From: Actinophytocola algeriensis
Lineage (GTDB): Bacteria > Actinomycetota > Actinomycetes > Mycobacteriales > Pseudonocardiaceae
Reading direction: 5' to 3'
Length of the DNA stretch: 64,000 bases
Assembly (NCBI RefSeq): GCF_014203735.1
Contig: NZ_JACHJQ010000001.1
Location: 434,001-498,000 of the forward strand
Shown here: positions 46,058 through 57,079 of the stretch, in pieces
How positions within the stretch are numbered: position 1 is the first letter of the stretch
Layout of the letters: the number at the start of each line of letters is the position of its first letter
Program-made: the position numbers and the translations under genes
Notes under the pieces: generated by a model
What the model saw: only the letters and a program-made list of their open reading frames with translations
Databases searched by the model: none
What the model was told of the DNA's origin: nothing

Positions 46058-46683
46058 GCTACTCCAACCAGGCGTTGCCGCGCGAGTTCAGGATGGTGGG
46101 CGGCGGCTTCGGCAGGATGGCGCTGCCGTACGTGTTCCTGCTGATCTTCTTCGCCGTGGTCATGCTGCTGCTCGGTTCGGTGTTCGGCGGGCTCGTGGGC
46201 GGGATCATCGCCGCGGTCGTCGGTACCGGCGCGCTGGTCGGTGTCCTGTACGCGAAGTTCAACCGGCTGAAGCAGGGCACGACGGTCCGCTTCTCCGAGT
46301 ACGGCGTGGAGCTGAGCGACACCCTGGGCTACCAGATCCGCCTCAACTGGCCGGACATCACGCGCATCGGCGAGGTCAAGAGCCAGATGTCGAACCCGAC
46401 CGCGATCGGCGCCGAAGGCGGCCTGCAGGTCGGCGCGGGCGCGGTGCGGACGCAGGGCATCATCGGCTGGGGGCACCGGGTGCTTCCGCCGAACGCGCCC
46501 GGCTGGATGCGGCAGCAGCTGGCCATGGCGCCGGTCCACCCGCACGACGGCCGTCCCGAGGTGGCCATCCCGTTGAGCGGCATCGACCCGAACTGGATGC
46601 AGGGCGCCATGGGGCAGTGGGTGCGCATGTACCGGCCGGACCTGTTCGGCGGCTACCCGCAGTACGGCTACCCGCCGCGGTGA
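46054..46683 (+). CDS. Membrane protein of unknown function
   Basis: This 209-aa protein has two N-terminal helices (YVFLLIFFAVVMLLLG, VGGIIAAVVGTGALVGVLY) followed by a soluble domain like a PH/YdbT fold (VRFSEYGVELSDTLGYQI). A Pro/Tyr/Gly-rich end follows (YPQYGYPPR). GTG 46054 overlaps the upstream stop, and its own stop overlaps the next start. No clear family. Confidence 0.75.
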   Translation: MSYSNQALPREFRMVGGGFGRMALPYVFLLIFFAVVMLLLGSVFGGLVGGIIAAVVGTGALVGVLYAKFNRLKQGTTVRFSEYGVELSDTLGYQIRLNWPDITRIGEVKSQMSNPTAIGAEGGLQVGAGAVRTQGIIGWGHRVLPPNAPGWMRQQLAMAPVHPHDGRPEVAIPLSGIDPNWMQGAMGQWVRMYRPDLFGGYPQYGYPPR

Positions 46684-47285
46684 CGGTCAAGGCGGCCGGT
46701 CTCGGCATGCACGCCGGGGAGCAGTGGCTGTTCCGCGGCCTGGACCTGGACGTGGCGGCGGGCGAGTGCCTCGTGCTCGTCGGCGACAACGGCAGCGGCA
46801 AGTCGACCGTCCTGCATCTGCTGTACGGACTCCGCGCCCCGTCCGAGGGCACGATCGAGGTCGCGGGCGAGGAACCGGACGAACGCGCGGTGTCGTTCCG
46901 CCGCAAGGTCGCGGTCCTGCTCGACGACTCCGAGCTGTTCGTCGAGCTGTCGCCTCGGCAGCACCTCGAACTGCTGCTGACCTCGTTCGACGCGGACGGC
47001 GCCGTGGCCGACTGGCTCGCCGCCGCGGGCCTTTCGGAACGCGCTGACGTGCACGCCTACTACCTGTCCGCCGGCCAGCGCCGCCGCCTGCTGCTGCTCG
47101 GCGCGGTGGCCAGACCGCACGAGGTGCTGCTGCTGGACGAGCCGGAACGGGCCCTCGACGGCCAGGGCAAGGAGTGGCTGGCCGAGTTGGTCGAACAGGA
47201 GCGCGCGGCGGGCCGGACGGTCGTGCTGGCGACGCACCACCCCGCGCTGCTGGAGGTGGCGGACCACGTGGTGCGCCTCGGATGA
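46680..47285 (+). CDS. ABC transporter ATP-binding protein
   Basis: This 201-aa compact ABC ATPase has Walker A GDNGSGKST, a signature modified to LSAGQRRRLLLLGAVA and Walker B LLLDEPERALDG. The absence of the conserved GG in the signature (SAGQ) is common in small exporter ATPases such as CcmA-like ones. It is coupled by four-base overlaps to the membrane protein genes on both sides, so the three probably form an export system. Confidence 0.88.
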   Translation: MTVKAAGLGMHAGEQWLFRGLDLDVAAGECLVLVGDNGSGKSTVLHLLYGLRAPSEGTIEVAGEEPDERAVSFRRKVAVLLDDSELFVELSPRQHLELLLTSFDADGAVADWLAAAGLSERADVHAYYLSAGQRRRLLLLGAVARPHEVLLLDEPERALDGQGKEWLAELVEQERAAGRTVVLATHHPALLEVADHVVRLG

Positions 47286-48553
47286 GGGCATTCGCCCGCC
47301 GATGGCTGTCCGGCGACGAACGCACGCTGGGCGCGTTCCTGGTGGTCGGCGTGCTGACGATGGCGTTCTTCCGCCTGGACACGCTGCGCGCCGAGCTGGG
47401 GTCCGGCGCCGATCCACTGGCATTGCTGGTGGTAGCCACGGCCGTCACCTGGTGGTCACTGCTGCCCAGATCCTTCGTGTGGCGCGACCCGGCGGACCTG
47501 ACGTGGCGTGACAATGCCGACACCCACCGAGCCCACACCGACCGAGCGGCGATCGTGTCGCAGCGGTTGACAGGCCACTGGCTGGGCCGCGTGCTGGTGC
47601 TGGGTTACCTGCTGGCGGTGCTGGCAGCCGTAGTGGCGGCACCCTTGCTGTGGGTACTGGCCGGTTCATCCGTGCTGGTGGGTGCCGCGTTCCTGGCGCT
47701 GTCGGTGGTGCGGACGGCCCCGGCGCGGCTGGAATGGGTGGTGCCGCTGGTGCTGGCGGGCGCGGCCGTGGCGCTGGAGCCGGGCCCTTCGCTCCTGTTC
47801 GTGACGGCAGCGGCACTGCTCGTGGCCGGCACCTTCCTGTTCCGCCCCGGCACACCGCCGATAGCCGACGCGAGCAGGCAGACGCTGGTCGACGGGTGGC
47901 GGGACCGGGTGCTGCGGGTGAGCGGCGTCCAGTTCATGGACCTGGCGCTGATGCTGCCCGCCGCCCGCCCGGCCGGCGGGCTCCGGCTGACGAGCGGCCT
48001 CCGCCTGGCGTGGCTGGGCGTGCTGGGCCGGACACGACACGTCCCGACCGCGGTCCTGCTGGCGGTGACCGCGGTGGCGGTGCACAGAACGTTCCCTGCG
48101 CTGCCGGGCCTGCCGGTGTTCGCCGTGTTCGGCTACGCGTCACTGGTGCCGCTGGTCGCGGGCCTGGGGGAGCTGTGGCGCTCCCCGGGCCGGCGCCGGT
48201 GGGCAGGACTGGGCGACGTGGCACTGCGGTGGCACCACCTGCTGGTGGCAACGGCCCTGGCAGCGGTGTGGGCCGTCCCGGTGTGGCTGGCGGGCGGCTG
48301 GACCGCGGAGGTGCTGTTCACCGTCCCGGTACTGGCCGCGGCCACGATCCGCACCATGACCCGCCGCCCCCCGACGTACGACAACCTGATCCCGGTCGAC
48401 ACCCCGATCGGCGCGCTGCCCCTGCGGCTGATCGCCCAGACACTCCGCGGCCCCGACCTGGGCGCGGTGGCGCTGGTCCTCATGGTGGGCACACCGTGGT
48501 GGGCAACGTCGCTGGTGGCAGCCGCGGCGATGGCCATGGCCGTCCTGCGCTGA
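47282..48553 (+). CDS. Large integral membrane protein, probable ABC permease partner
   Basis: This 423-aa protein has about ten hydrophobic segments (for example LVLGYLLAVLAAVVAAPLLW, LLVATALAAVWAVPVWLAGG) and a charged loop after residue 80. It resembles the poorly known actinobacterial permeases encoded beside compact ABC ATPases. It starts at ATG 47282, overlapping the ATPase stop. It has no recognisable catalytic motif. Confidence 0.75.
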   Translation: MRAFARRWLSGDERTLGAFLVVGVLTMAFFRLDTLRAELGSGADPLALLVVATAVTWWSLLPRSFVWRDPADLTWRDNADTHRAHTDRAAIVSQRLTGHWLGRVLVLGYLLAVLAAVVAAPLLWVLAGSSVLVGAAFLALSVVRTAPARLEWVVPLVLAGAAVALEPGPSLLFVTAAALLVAGTFLFRPGTPPIADASRQTLVDGWRDRVLRVSGVQFMDLALMLPAARPAGGLRLTSGLRLAWLGVLGRTRHVPTAVLLAVTAVAVHRTFPALPGLPVFAVFGYASLVPLVAGLGELWRSPGRRRWAGLGDVALRWHHLLVATALAAVWAVPVWLAGGWTAEVLFTVPVLAAATIRTMTRRPPTYDNLIPVDTPIGALPLRLIAQTLRGPDLGAVALVLMVGTPWWATSLVAAAAMAMAVLR

Positions 48554-48616
48554 CCGGGTGATGCCCTGAAGACGCTTTCGGGGCGTTGGGCCTGGTTGGG
48601 GTGTTCGCCGGTGGCT

Positions 48617-48923
48617 TGTGCCCTCCGGGGGCTCCTCGCCGGAGGGGCAGGTCTCTGGGATGGCCTCTCGGTTTTGCAGTTCTTCTTGCGTTGGGTGCGG
48701 GTCTGCCTGCCATCCCGTCGACCTCCCTACGGGCTATCACACCGGCTCAAGGGGGCGGTTCCAGCGTTTGGCGCCGGTTTGGGTTGTTGGTGCCCCCTTG
48801 AGCCGGTGTGATCGGGCTTCGCCAGGTCGACGGGATGGCAGGGAGCCCCTTTGCGCGGGCTTCCGCCCGTGCTCGGTTGGCCTTCGTGCCCTGAAAGGCA
48901 CTTTCAGGACGTGGCCCGATGGC
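48617..48923 (+). repeat. Lead module interrupted by a 175-bp insertion
   Basis: The lead module runs from 48617 to GGGATGG (48657-48663). It then breaks and resumes with CAGGGAGCCCC at 48839, continuing to the hairpin core CTGAAAGGCACTTTCAGG. The 34710 and 62122 copies are uninterrupted. The 753 bp from 48554 to the ctaD start contain these repeats and no gene that I can support. Confidence 0.85.
48707..48841. repeat. Long imperfect hairpin inserted in the lead module
   Basis: CTGCCATCCCGTCGACCT (48707-48724) pairs perfectly with 48824-48841. TCACACCGGCTCAAGGGGGC (48737-48756) pairs perfectly with 48792-48811. The two stems are separated by a 12-nt internal bulge on each side and closed by a 35-nt loop. 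Total span is 135 bp. Confidence 0.9.
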
Positions 48924-49073
48924 ATGAAGGGCCCCTTCATCACACCGGGCGCAACGAAGGGGTCCTTCATCACGGTGAGCGCAACGAAGGGGTCCTTCAT
49001 CACACCGGGCGTGACGAAGGGGCCCTTAATCGCACCGGGCGCAACGAAGGGGTCCTTCATCCCACCGGGCGCT
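48924..49073 (+). repeat. 30-bp palindrome array, 5 units
   Basis: Units begin at 48924, 48954, 48984, 49014 and 49044. The fourth has a T-to-A change within the palindrome (GGGCCCTTAATC). The array is in the same orientation as those at 34848 and 62260. It is followed by about 230 bp with no gene before ctaD. Confidence 0.93.
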
Positions 49074-49306
49074 ACCGGCGGCCGACCCGCCGTGCGCCTC
49101 CGGGGACGTGCACGGCGCACCGGGAAAGGTGGTGACCGTCACCGCGGCTTGCGTACTGATCGACATGGCGGGATGGTGTCAGCGCGAACGCCGCCCACGC
49201 TCGGCATTTACCCACGCCAGCCCAACCGCGCCGGGCAGATACGCGCGGGCTACGATCGCCCGTGAATCACGGTAAGGCGTGGTTGCAGACTCGCAGGAGG
49301 CATGGA

Positions 49307-51094
49307 GTGACGGCAGTAGCCCCGAAGCCGATCGCAACGCGGCCGTACCCGGCGCGTCCGGCAGCCAAGGGTTCTTACCTGCTGCAGCTGTTCCGGGAGA
49401 CCGATCCGAAGAAGATCGGCGTGATGTACCTGGTCACGGCGTTCGCGTTCTTCATGATCGGCGGCGCGATGGCCATGCTCATCCGCTCCGAGCTGGCGTT
49501 CCCCGGGCAGCAGTTCCTCTCGCAGGAGCAGTACAACCAGCTGTTCACCATGCACGGCACGATCATGCTGCTGCTGTACGCGACGCCGATCCTCTTCGGC
49601 TTCGCGAACTTCGTGCTGCCGATCCAGATCGGCGCGCCAGACGTCGCGTTCCCGCGCCTGAACGCCTTCTCGTACTGGCTGTTCCTGTTCGGCGGCATCA
49701 TCGTGATCTCCGGCTTCCTGACGCCGGGTGGCGCCGCCGACTTCGGCTGGTTCGCCTACACCCCGCTGTCGGACAAGATCCACTCGCCCGGTGTGGGCGG
49801 TGACCTGTGGATCGTCGGACTGATCCTGTCCGGTCTCGGCACCATCCTCGGTGGCGTGAACATGCTGACCACCGTGGTCTGCCTGCGTGCGCCGGGCATG
49901 ACGATGTTCCGGATGCCGATCTTCGTGTGGAACATCTTCATCACGTCGATCCTGATCCTGATCGCGTTCCCGATCCTGACCGCGGCGCTGTTCGGCCTGC
50001 TGGCGGACCGCCAGCTCGGTGCGCACGTGTTCGACCCGGCCAACGGCGGCGTGATCCTCTGGCAGCACCTCTTCTGGTTCTTCGGCCACCCAGAGGTGTA
50101 CATCGTGGCGCTGCCGTTCTTCGGCATCGTCTCCGAGATCTTCCCGGTGTTCAGCCGCAAGCCGCTGTTCGGCTATCGCGGCCTGGTCTACGCGACCCTG
50201 GGCATCGCGGCCCTGTCCGTGGCGGTGTGGGCGCACCACATGTACGCCACCGGCGCCGTGCTGCTGCCGTTCTTCGCGTTCATGACGTTCCTCATCGCGG
50301 TCCCGACCGGGGTGAAGTTCTTCAACTGGATCGGCACCATGTGGAAGGGACAGCTGACCTTCGAGACACCGATGCTGTTCAGCGTCGGCTTCCTGGTCAC
50401 GTTCCTCTTCGGTGGTCTCACCGGCATCCTGCTGGCCGCGCCCGCCATCGACTTCCACGTGTCCGACACCTACTTCGTGGTCGCACACTTCCACTACGTG
50501 CTGTACGGCACGATCGCGTTCGCGACCTTCGCGGGCATCTACTTCTGGTTCCCGAAGATCACCGGCCGCTACCTCGACGAGGGCCTCGGCAAGCTGCACT
50601 TCTGGACCACGTTCCTCGGCTTCCACGGCACGTTCCTCGTGCAGCACTGGCTGGGCAACGAGGGCATGCCGCGCCGGTACGCCGACTACCTGGCCAGCGA
50701 CGGCTTCACCACGCTGAACACGATCTCCACGATCGGCGCGTACATCCTCGGTGCCTCGACGCTGCCGTTCATCTGGAACGTGTTCAAGAGCTACCGGTAC
50801 GGCGAGATGACCACGGCCGACGACCCGTGGGGCTACGGCAACTCGCTCGAGTGGGCCACGACCACCCCGCCGCCGAGGCACAACTTCAAGGAGCTGCCGC
50901 GGATCCGGTCCGAGCGGCCCGCGTTCGACCTGCACTACCCGCACGCCATCGAGGACGCCCACCGCGACAAGTACGTGGGTGCCTTCAGCGGCAAGCACAA
51001 GGCCGCGTTGCCGGACGCCCCGTCGGAGAAGCTCTCCCACGCGATGGAGGACGAGCCGTCCGACAAGCCTGACAAGCCCGTCGACAGCGACTGA
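49307..51094 (+). CDS. ctaD: Cytochrome c oxidase subunit I (aa3 type)
   Basis: This 595-aa heme-copper oxidase catalytic subunit reduces oxygen to water in the plasma membrane. It has twelve helices. Heme and CuB ligands are seen in [41 protein letters not shown] and HFHYVLYG. The C-terminal extension is charged. The start is GTG 49307, with AGGAGG at six bases; the in-frame GTG at 49262 has no comparable site. ctaD followed at once by serB is a normal actinobacterial order. Confidence 0.96.
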   Translation: MTAVAPKPIATRPYPARPAAKGSYLLQLFRETDPKKIGVMYLVTAFAFFMIGGAMAMLIRSELAFPGQQFLSQEQYNQLFTMHGTIMLLLYATPILFGFANFVLPIQIGAPDVAFPRLNAFSYWLFLFGGIIVISGFLTPGGAADFGWFAYTPLSDKIHSPGVGGDLWIVGLILSGLGTILGGVNMLTTVVCLRAPGMTMFRMPIFVWNIFITSILILIAFPILTAALFGLLADRQLGAHVFDPANGGVILWQHLFWFFGHPEVYIVALPFFGIVSEIFPVFSRKPLFGYRGLVYATLGIAALSVAVWAHHMYATGAVLLPFFAFMTFLIAVPTGVKFFNWIGTMWKGQLTFETPMLFSVGFLVTFLFGGLTGILLAAPAIDFHVSDTYFVVAHFHYVLYGTIAFATFAGIYFWFPKITGRYLDEGLGKLHFWTTFLGFHGTFLVQHWLGNEGMPRRYADYLASDGFTTLNTISTIGAYILGASTLPFIWNVFKSYRYGEMTTADDPWGYGNSLEWATTTPPPRHNFKELPRIRSERPAFDLHYPHAIEDAHRDKYVGAFSGKHKAALPDAPSEKLSHAMEDEPSDKPDKPVDSD

Positions 51095-53091
<1,997 letters not shown>

Positions 53092-53109
53092 CGAACGAAC
53101 CGCCCGTCG

Positions 53110-53205
53110 TCAGTGGACGCCGCCGAGGTGGCCGCCGTCGACGCGGATGGTGGCGCCGCTGACGCAGTCGGCGAGTGGGCAGGCAAGGCAGGCCACCGCG
53201 GCCTG
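53110..53205 (-). pseudogene. C-terminal remnant of a short-chain dehydrogenase
   Basis: The minus strand encodes the typical SDR ending CLACPLADCVSGATIRVDGG followed by HLGGVH and a stop at 53110. Only about 31 residues match; upstream of them there is no SDR sequence, and the region runs into the plus-strand gene at 53240. The cysteines where Ala, Ser or Tyr are usual (CLACPLADC) suggest decay. Confidence 0.75.
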
Positions 53206-53239
53206 CCCTGAAGCTGTTGTATGCCGCCATAATTCAGAG

Positions 53240-54391
53240 GTGCGTGTCGACATCGCCCAGATCACCCCGTCCACGCCCCCGACGGCCATCGCCCACCACT
53301 CCGACGACGTTCTGGTGTCGGTGGTGCTCGACCGGCGGCAGGAGTGGTGGCGGCGCAGGATCTGCGCACTAGCCCTGTCCGGCCGGGTCCCGGCGGGGTA
53401 CGTGCCCGCCCTGCTCGACGTCGTGCGTGACAGTCGGGTCACCACCGAGATCCGGGTCGCGCTGCTGGAGATCCTCCCGCTGTCGGACGAGTTGCTGACC
53501 TGGTTGCGCACCGCCGCCGACGACGCGCTCGCCCTCGCCATCATCCGCACGCGGGCTCGCTTCGGCGACACCACCGTGGTCCCGGACCTGGTGCGGCTGA
53601 TGGAAAGCGAGTGGCATCACCGCCGCATGGTCGCCGAGCAGGGCATCGACATGCTGGGAGAGCGGGCGGTGCTCGACGCGCTGGGTTTCGACTCGGCCCT
53701 GTCCCTCATGCTGTTCGGCGACACCCCCGCCACCCGGGTGCTCGGCGTGCGCTGGGCCGACCCCGACATCACGCAGGCCCTCGCCGACGAGGAGCGGATG
53801 GTGGCCCGCGAGGCCTACGACCGGCTGGCGGACGTGTCCGACAACCACGGTGAACTGTTCCGCATGGTCGTCGACCGCGCGCCAGGTCACCTCTGGGCGC
53901 TGGCGGTCCTCGCGGCGCGCGGCGAACCGATCGACGACCAGTGGGCGGCTCTCGGCAGGCCGAGGGTGGACGTGCCAGGCCTGCCGGCGGACGTACGCGC
54001 GGCGATCGTCCGCCAGTACGTCCCCGGCACCCGCGAGACCGATCCGCGGTGGATGTTGGAAGCGGCGTGCCTCCCGGCCCCGGAGCCGGAGGACGTGCTG
54101 ACGGAGGCACTGGCCGCGCTGGCCCCCTTCACACCGGCGACTCCCGTGACGGCGGGCGACCACCACCAGCAGGGCGAGGGCACCTACCACGTGGTCGACA
54201 CCGCCGCGGGCCGTGTCATGGTGAGCACGCTGGGCCGGTTCTACTGGGCCGACAACATCCCGGACCTGCCGGGTTTCCGCCGCATCGACGACACCCTGGG
54301 CGCGATCGTGGTCACCGGGCTGCCCGTGTACTTCTTCGGTCACCGCGAGCCGCTGACCGTCCACGACCTGGTGTTCTACTGGCAGGACTGA
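53240..54391 (+). CDS. HEAT-like alpha-helical protein of unknown function
   Basis: This 383-aa protein is built of repeated paired helices (RRQEWWRRRICALALSGR, VPDLVRLMESEWHHRRMVAE, WADPDITQALADEERMVARE), like HEAT/Armadillo folds. A C-terminal beta-rich domain follows (DTAAGRVMVSTLGRFYWAD). Although the frame opens at 53147, that part is antisense to the SDR remnant, so GTG 53240 is chosen. It has no ribosome site but lies about seven bases after a CATAAT -10-like box, so it may be leaderless. No family assigned. Confidence 0.7.
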   Translation: MRVDIAQITPSTPPTAIAHHSDDVLVSVVLDRRQEWWRRRICALALSGRVPAGYVPALLDVVRDSRVTTEIRVALLEILPLSDELLTWLRTAADDALALAIIRTRARFGDTTVVPDLVRLMESEWHHRRMVAEQGIDMLGERAVLDALGFDSALSLMLFGDTPATRVLGVRWADPDITQALADEERMVAREAYDRLADVSDNHGELFRMVVDRAPGHLWALAVLAARGEPIDDQWAALGRPRVDVPGLPADVRAAIVRQYVPGTRETDPRWMLEAACLPAPEPEDVLTEALAALAPFTPATPVTAGDHHQQGEGTYHVVDTAAGRVMVSTLGRFYWADNIPDLPGFRRIDDTLGAIVVTGLPVYFFGHREPLTVHDLVFYWQD

Positions 54392-54408
54392 CCTGTTCGC
54401 AGCAGGCC

Positions 54409-54849
54409 CTACCGCACGGCTTGCTTCACCAGATCCGCGATGCGGGCCTCGACCTCGGGCGTGATCTCGGTCAGGGCGAAGCTCGTCGCCCACATCTCGC
54501 CGTCGTCCAGTTTCGCTTCCTCCTCGAAGCCGAACGTGGCGTAGCGGGTCTTGAACTTCGCCGCGGGCTGGAAGAAGCAGACGTTCTTGCCGTCCAGCTG
54601 GTACGCGGGCATGCCGTACCAGAGCTTCGGCGCCAGCACCGGGGCCGTGGTCGTGACGATCTCGTGGACGCGTTCGGCCATGGCACGGTCGGCGCCGGTC
54701 ATCTCGGCGATCTTCGCGAGCAGGTCCCGCTCCGCCGCGGCCGCCTTGTCCGCCTTCGAGCCGCGGCGCGACTCCTTCTTCATCTGCTGGGCGTGCTCTT
54801 TCATCGCGGCCCGCTCTTCGGCCGAGAAGCCCTCGTACGTGTTGGTCAT
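54409..54849 (-). CDS. DUF1801 family protein
   Basis: This 146-aa small cytoplasmic protein of the YdhG/DUF1801 fold has the central segment LWYGMPAYQLDGKNVCFFQP, its most conserved part. GGAAAGG stands eight bases before ATG 54849. It is the second gene of a pair with the VOC protein 33 bp upstream. The two often occur together in actinobacteria; their joint role is not known to me. Confidence 0.82.
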   Translation of the reverse strand: MTNTYEGFSAEERAAMKEHAQQMKKESRRGSKADKAAAAERDLLAKIAEMTGADRAMAERVHEIVTTTAPVLAPKLWYGMPAYQLDGKNVCFFQPAAKFKTRYATFGFEEEAKLDDGEMWATSFALTEITPEVEARIADLVKQAVR

Positions 54850-54881
54850 GGCGATCACCTTTCCGGGGTGGTTGAGGCACA

Positions 54882-55508
54882 TCAGGATTCCGCCGAGACC
54901 GAGCTGGTCTCCCAGGCGAAGCCGTCGGGGTCGGTGAGCTGCTCGGGTGCGCCGCCGAGCGCGATGCGGTGCGATCCGCTGCCGTCGGGGGCGACACCGG
55001 CGTCCTTGGCGAGCGCGCGGCGCCGGTACAGCCCCAGCTTGACCGCACCCGGCGCACTGTCGAACTCGATGTACATGTTGCGGAAGCTCTTCGCCACGGT
55101 GAGGCCGTGGTCGAGGTAGAACTGCTTGCTCGCGGCCACGTCGGCGGCGCCCAGCAGCAGCACGATGTCGTCGTATCTCGGCGCGGCCGGGCCAGTGTTC
55201 TTCTTGTTCGGGGTCGCGACCTTCCAGATCGTCCCGTCGGGGGCCTGGAACACGCCGCCGTAGCCCCAGAAGGACTTCTTGGCCGGCTTGAGCACGGTCG
55301 CCCCGGCGTCGACGGCGGCCTCGAACAGGGCGTCACCGTCGGCGGGCTGCGCCACGATGAGCGACAGGCTGAAGCCGCGGAAGCCGTCGGTCGGTTCCTG
55401 CGAGGCCCGCACGCGCACCCGGTGGTCGGACCCGAGGACGGCGGCGTAGAAGGTTTCTGCGGCCGCGATGTCGGCCACTTCGAGGGTGATGGTGTCGATC
55501 GATGTCAT
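54882..55508 (-). CDS. Two-domain VOC (glyoxalase-fold) family protein
   Basis: This 208-aa protein has two vicinal-oxygen-chelate modules, residues ~5-100 (ITLEVADIAAAETFYAAVLG) and ~112-200 (VLLLGAADVAASKQFYLDHG). Standard metal ligands are incomplete (the C-terminal Glu is present in some positions, while several His are missing), so a binding role is as likely as catalysis. The start is ATG 55508. Confidence 0.87.
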   Translation of the reverse strand: MTSIDTITLEVADIAAAETFYAAVLGSDHRVRVRASQEPTDGFRGFSLSLIVAQPADGDALFEAAVDAGATVLKPAKKSFWGYGGVFQAPDGTIWKVATPNKKNTGPAAPRYDDIVLLLGAADVAASKQFYLDHGLTVAKSFRNMYIEFDSAPGAVKLGLYRRRALAKDAGVAPDGSGSHRIALGGAPEQLTDPDGFAWETSSVSAES

Positions 55509-55566
55509 GCCCAGAACGCTATGGCGGTGCGGTGACCTGCGCTTCTCGATTCCTGACCGGTATTCC

Positions 55567-56004
55567 TCAGCAGGTGTCGGGCCCGTTGACGCGGATCGCG
55601 ACCAGCGAGTCGAGCAGGCGCGTGGGCAGCCGGTTGATCAGGTAGTGCGGCGGCAGCCGTTCCAGCCACGCGAGGAAGTGCCCGGACACGGCGTAGAGGT
55701 GCAACGTGAAGTGCCGGACGTCGGTCTTCTCGCCGAGCACCACGTCCTCGGCGACCCAGCCCGCGTCGTCGAAGCGCAGCTCCGCCGCGAAGTACATGGT
55801 GGTCGCGTCGGGCGGCTGGACGAACAGGGCCGCGTGCCCCTCAGCGGGACGCGGGCCGGTACCGACGTAGTCGGCACAGTGCGGGACGGTGCTGACGGGG
55901 TCGAAGGAGACCTGGGTGGAGCGGGCCACCGGGGTGGGGTGGCCGGGGACCGAGCAGGCGGCCAGCAGCACGACCGCGAGCAGGAGAGTTCTGGTCAGGA
56001 CCAC
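55567..56004 (-). CDS. Putative lipoprotein
   Basis: This 145-aa protein has a lipobox-containing signal (TLLLAVVLLAACSVPG, Cys about residue 17) and a compact beta-rich domain including a second Cys near PHCADYVG and a terminal Cys. The GTG start at 56004 overlaps the DUF397 gene end. No known family. Confidence 0.72.
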   Translation of the reverse strand: MVLTRTLLLAVVLLAACSVPGHPTPVARSTQVSFDPVSTVPHCADYVGTGPRPAEGHAALFVQPPDATTMYFAAELRFDDAGWVAEDVVLGEKTDVRHFTLHLYAVSGHFLAWLERLPPHYLINRLPTRLLDSLVAIRVNGPDTC

Positions 56005-56165
56005 TCAAGCAGGGCACGCCACGCGGCGGCGGGGACGACGAGCGTGGGCCCGTCGGTGTTTTTGGAGTCCCGCACGGCGGTCGCCTCATCGAGGAGCGCG
56101 ACCTCGACGCAGCTGTCGTTGCCGCCGCCTTCGCCGCCGCTGAAGCTGCTCTTACGCCACTTCAC
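55995..56165 (-). CDS. DUF397 protein
   Basis: This 56-aa protein has the family hallmarks WRKSSFSGGEGG and CVEVALLD, then AVRDSKN and the closing WRALLEWS. DUF397 proteins are encoded beside XRE/DUF5753 regulators throughout actinomycetes (for example BldB-like/AbaA systems) and are thought to partner with them. GTG 56165 starts it; the regulator gene ends 15 bp upstream. Confidence 0.9.
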   Translation of the reverse strand: MKWRKSSFSGGEGGGNDSCVEVALLDEATAVRDSKNTDGPTLVVPAAAWRALLEWS

Positions 56166-56180
56166 AGTGTTCGCCTCTTC

Positions 56181-57026
56181 TCAGCTCGACCACAGTTCGT
56201 CGGCAACCCGATCGATCAGCGCGACCGACTCGTCGGGGTCCAACGCCATCGCCCGGAGGCGGGCAAACCGTAGTCTAGCTGGCTCGACGAACTCGGATTT
56301 GTCCTGACGTTCGTCGCCGAGGGCATGCATCGCATGGCACATACTGGGATGGCCGGGCTGTGGGAAGTCGAGGACGTTGAAACCGCCATAGGCCGCTTCG
56401 GACGAGAAGGCCGACGCGGGAAGCACGCGCAGGGTCACCGTCGGCAGTTCGTTGATCAGCGCGAGGTGGCCGAGTTGGGCTCGCATGACGGCCGGGCGGC
56501 CCACGGGGTTGCGCAGGGCGAACTCGTGCACGACCGCTTCCAGGACGAGCGGGTGTTCCTCGTCGGTGAGCCGTTCCTGGCGCGTCAGGCGGACTTCGAG
56601 CTGGTTGGCGATCCAGTCCTCGGTCCGCTGCCTGCTGCCCGAGGTGAAGACGGCCCGGGCGTATTCGGCTGTCTGCAGGAGGCCCGGCACCAGGGTGACT
56701 TCGTAGACGCTGATCCGGGTCGCGGCGGTCTCGAGCGCGATGAAGTCCTTGTCCGAGATGCCGTACTGCTTCCACCAGCCCGGGGCTCTGGCCTGGCGGA
56801 TCATGTCGAGGACGTCGTCCATGCGCTGGTCGTAGACGTCCATCATCGACTTGAGCAGGTGGACGTTCACCCTGCCGATGCCGTTCTCGAAGCGGCTCAG
56901 CGCGCTCCTCGTGATCTCCAGGCGCGCCGCCGCCTCGACGACTGTCAGCCCGGTGTGCTGCCTGGCCAGGCGGATGCGCCGGCCGACCTCCTGGCGCAGC
57001 ACGACCGGGCTGATGTGTGTGGCCAC
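56181..57026 (-). CDS. XRE-family regulator with DUF5753
   Basis: This 281-aa regulator has a helix-turn-helix near the N-terminus (RRIRLARQHTGLTVVEAAAR, then EITRSALSRFENG). A DUF5753 domain follows (VPGLLQTAEYARAVF, LPTVTLRVLPASAF, FNVLDFPQPGHPSM). It forms the usual pair with the DUF397 gene downstream. GTG 57026 is chosen from family length; in-frame starts exist a little further upstream. Confidence 0.9.
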   Translation of the reverse strand: MATHISPVVLRQEVGRRIRLARQHTGLTVVEAAARLEITRSALSRFENGIGRVNVHLLKSMMDVYDQRMDDVLDMIRQARAPGWWKQYGISDKDFIALETAATRISVYEVTLVPGLLQTAEYARAVFTSGSRQRTEDWIANQLEVRLTRQERLTDEEHPLVLEAVVHEFALRNPVGRPAVMRAQLGHLALINELPTVTLRVLPASAFSSEAAYGGFNVLDFPQPGHPSMCHAMHALGDERQDKSEFVEPARLRFARLRAMALDPDESVALIDRVADELWSS

Positions 57027-57079
57027 AAGACCAGGGTCCACGCGCACGCCCGCGCGTGGGATCTCACCACCCGATCGAG

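Noticed and set aside
46680-47285. CcmA (cytochrome c maturation) assignment
   Set aside because: There are no ccm partner genes; only size and a modified signature agree.
48554-49306. Frames through the repeat region as protein genes
   Set aside because: They are made of lead module, hairpin and array sequence; nothing suggests a protein outside the repeats.
49262-49306. Upstream GTG start for ctaD
   Set aside because: It would add 15 residues without a ribosome site; GTG 49307 has AGGAGG at good spacing.
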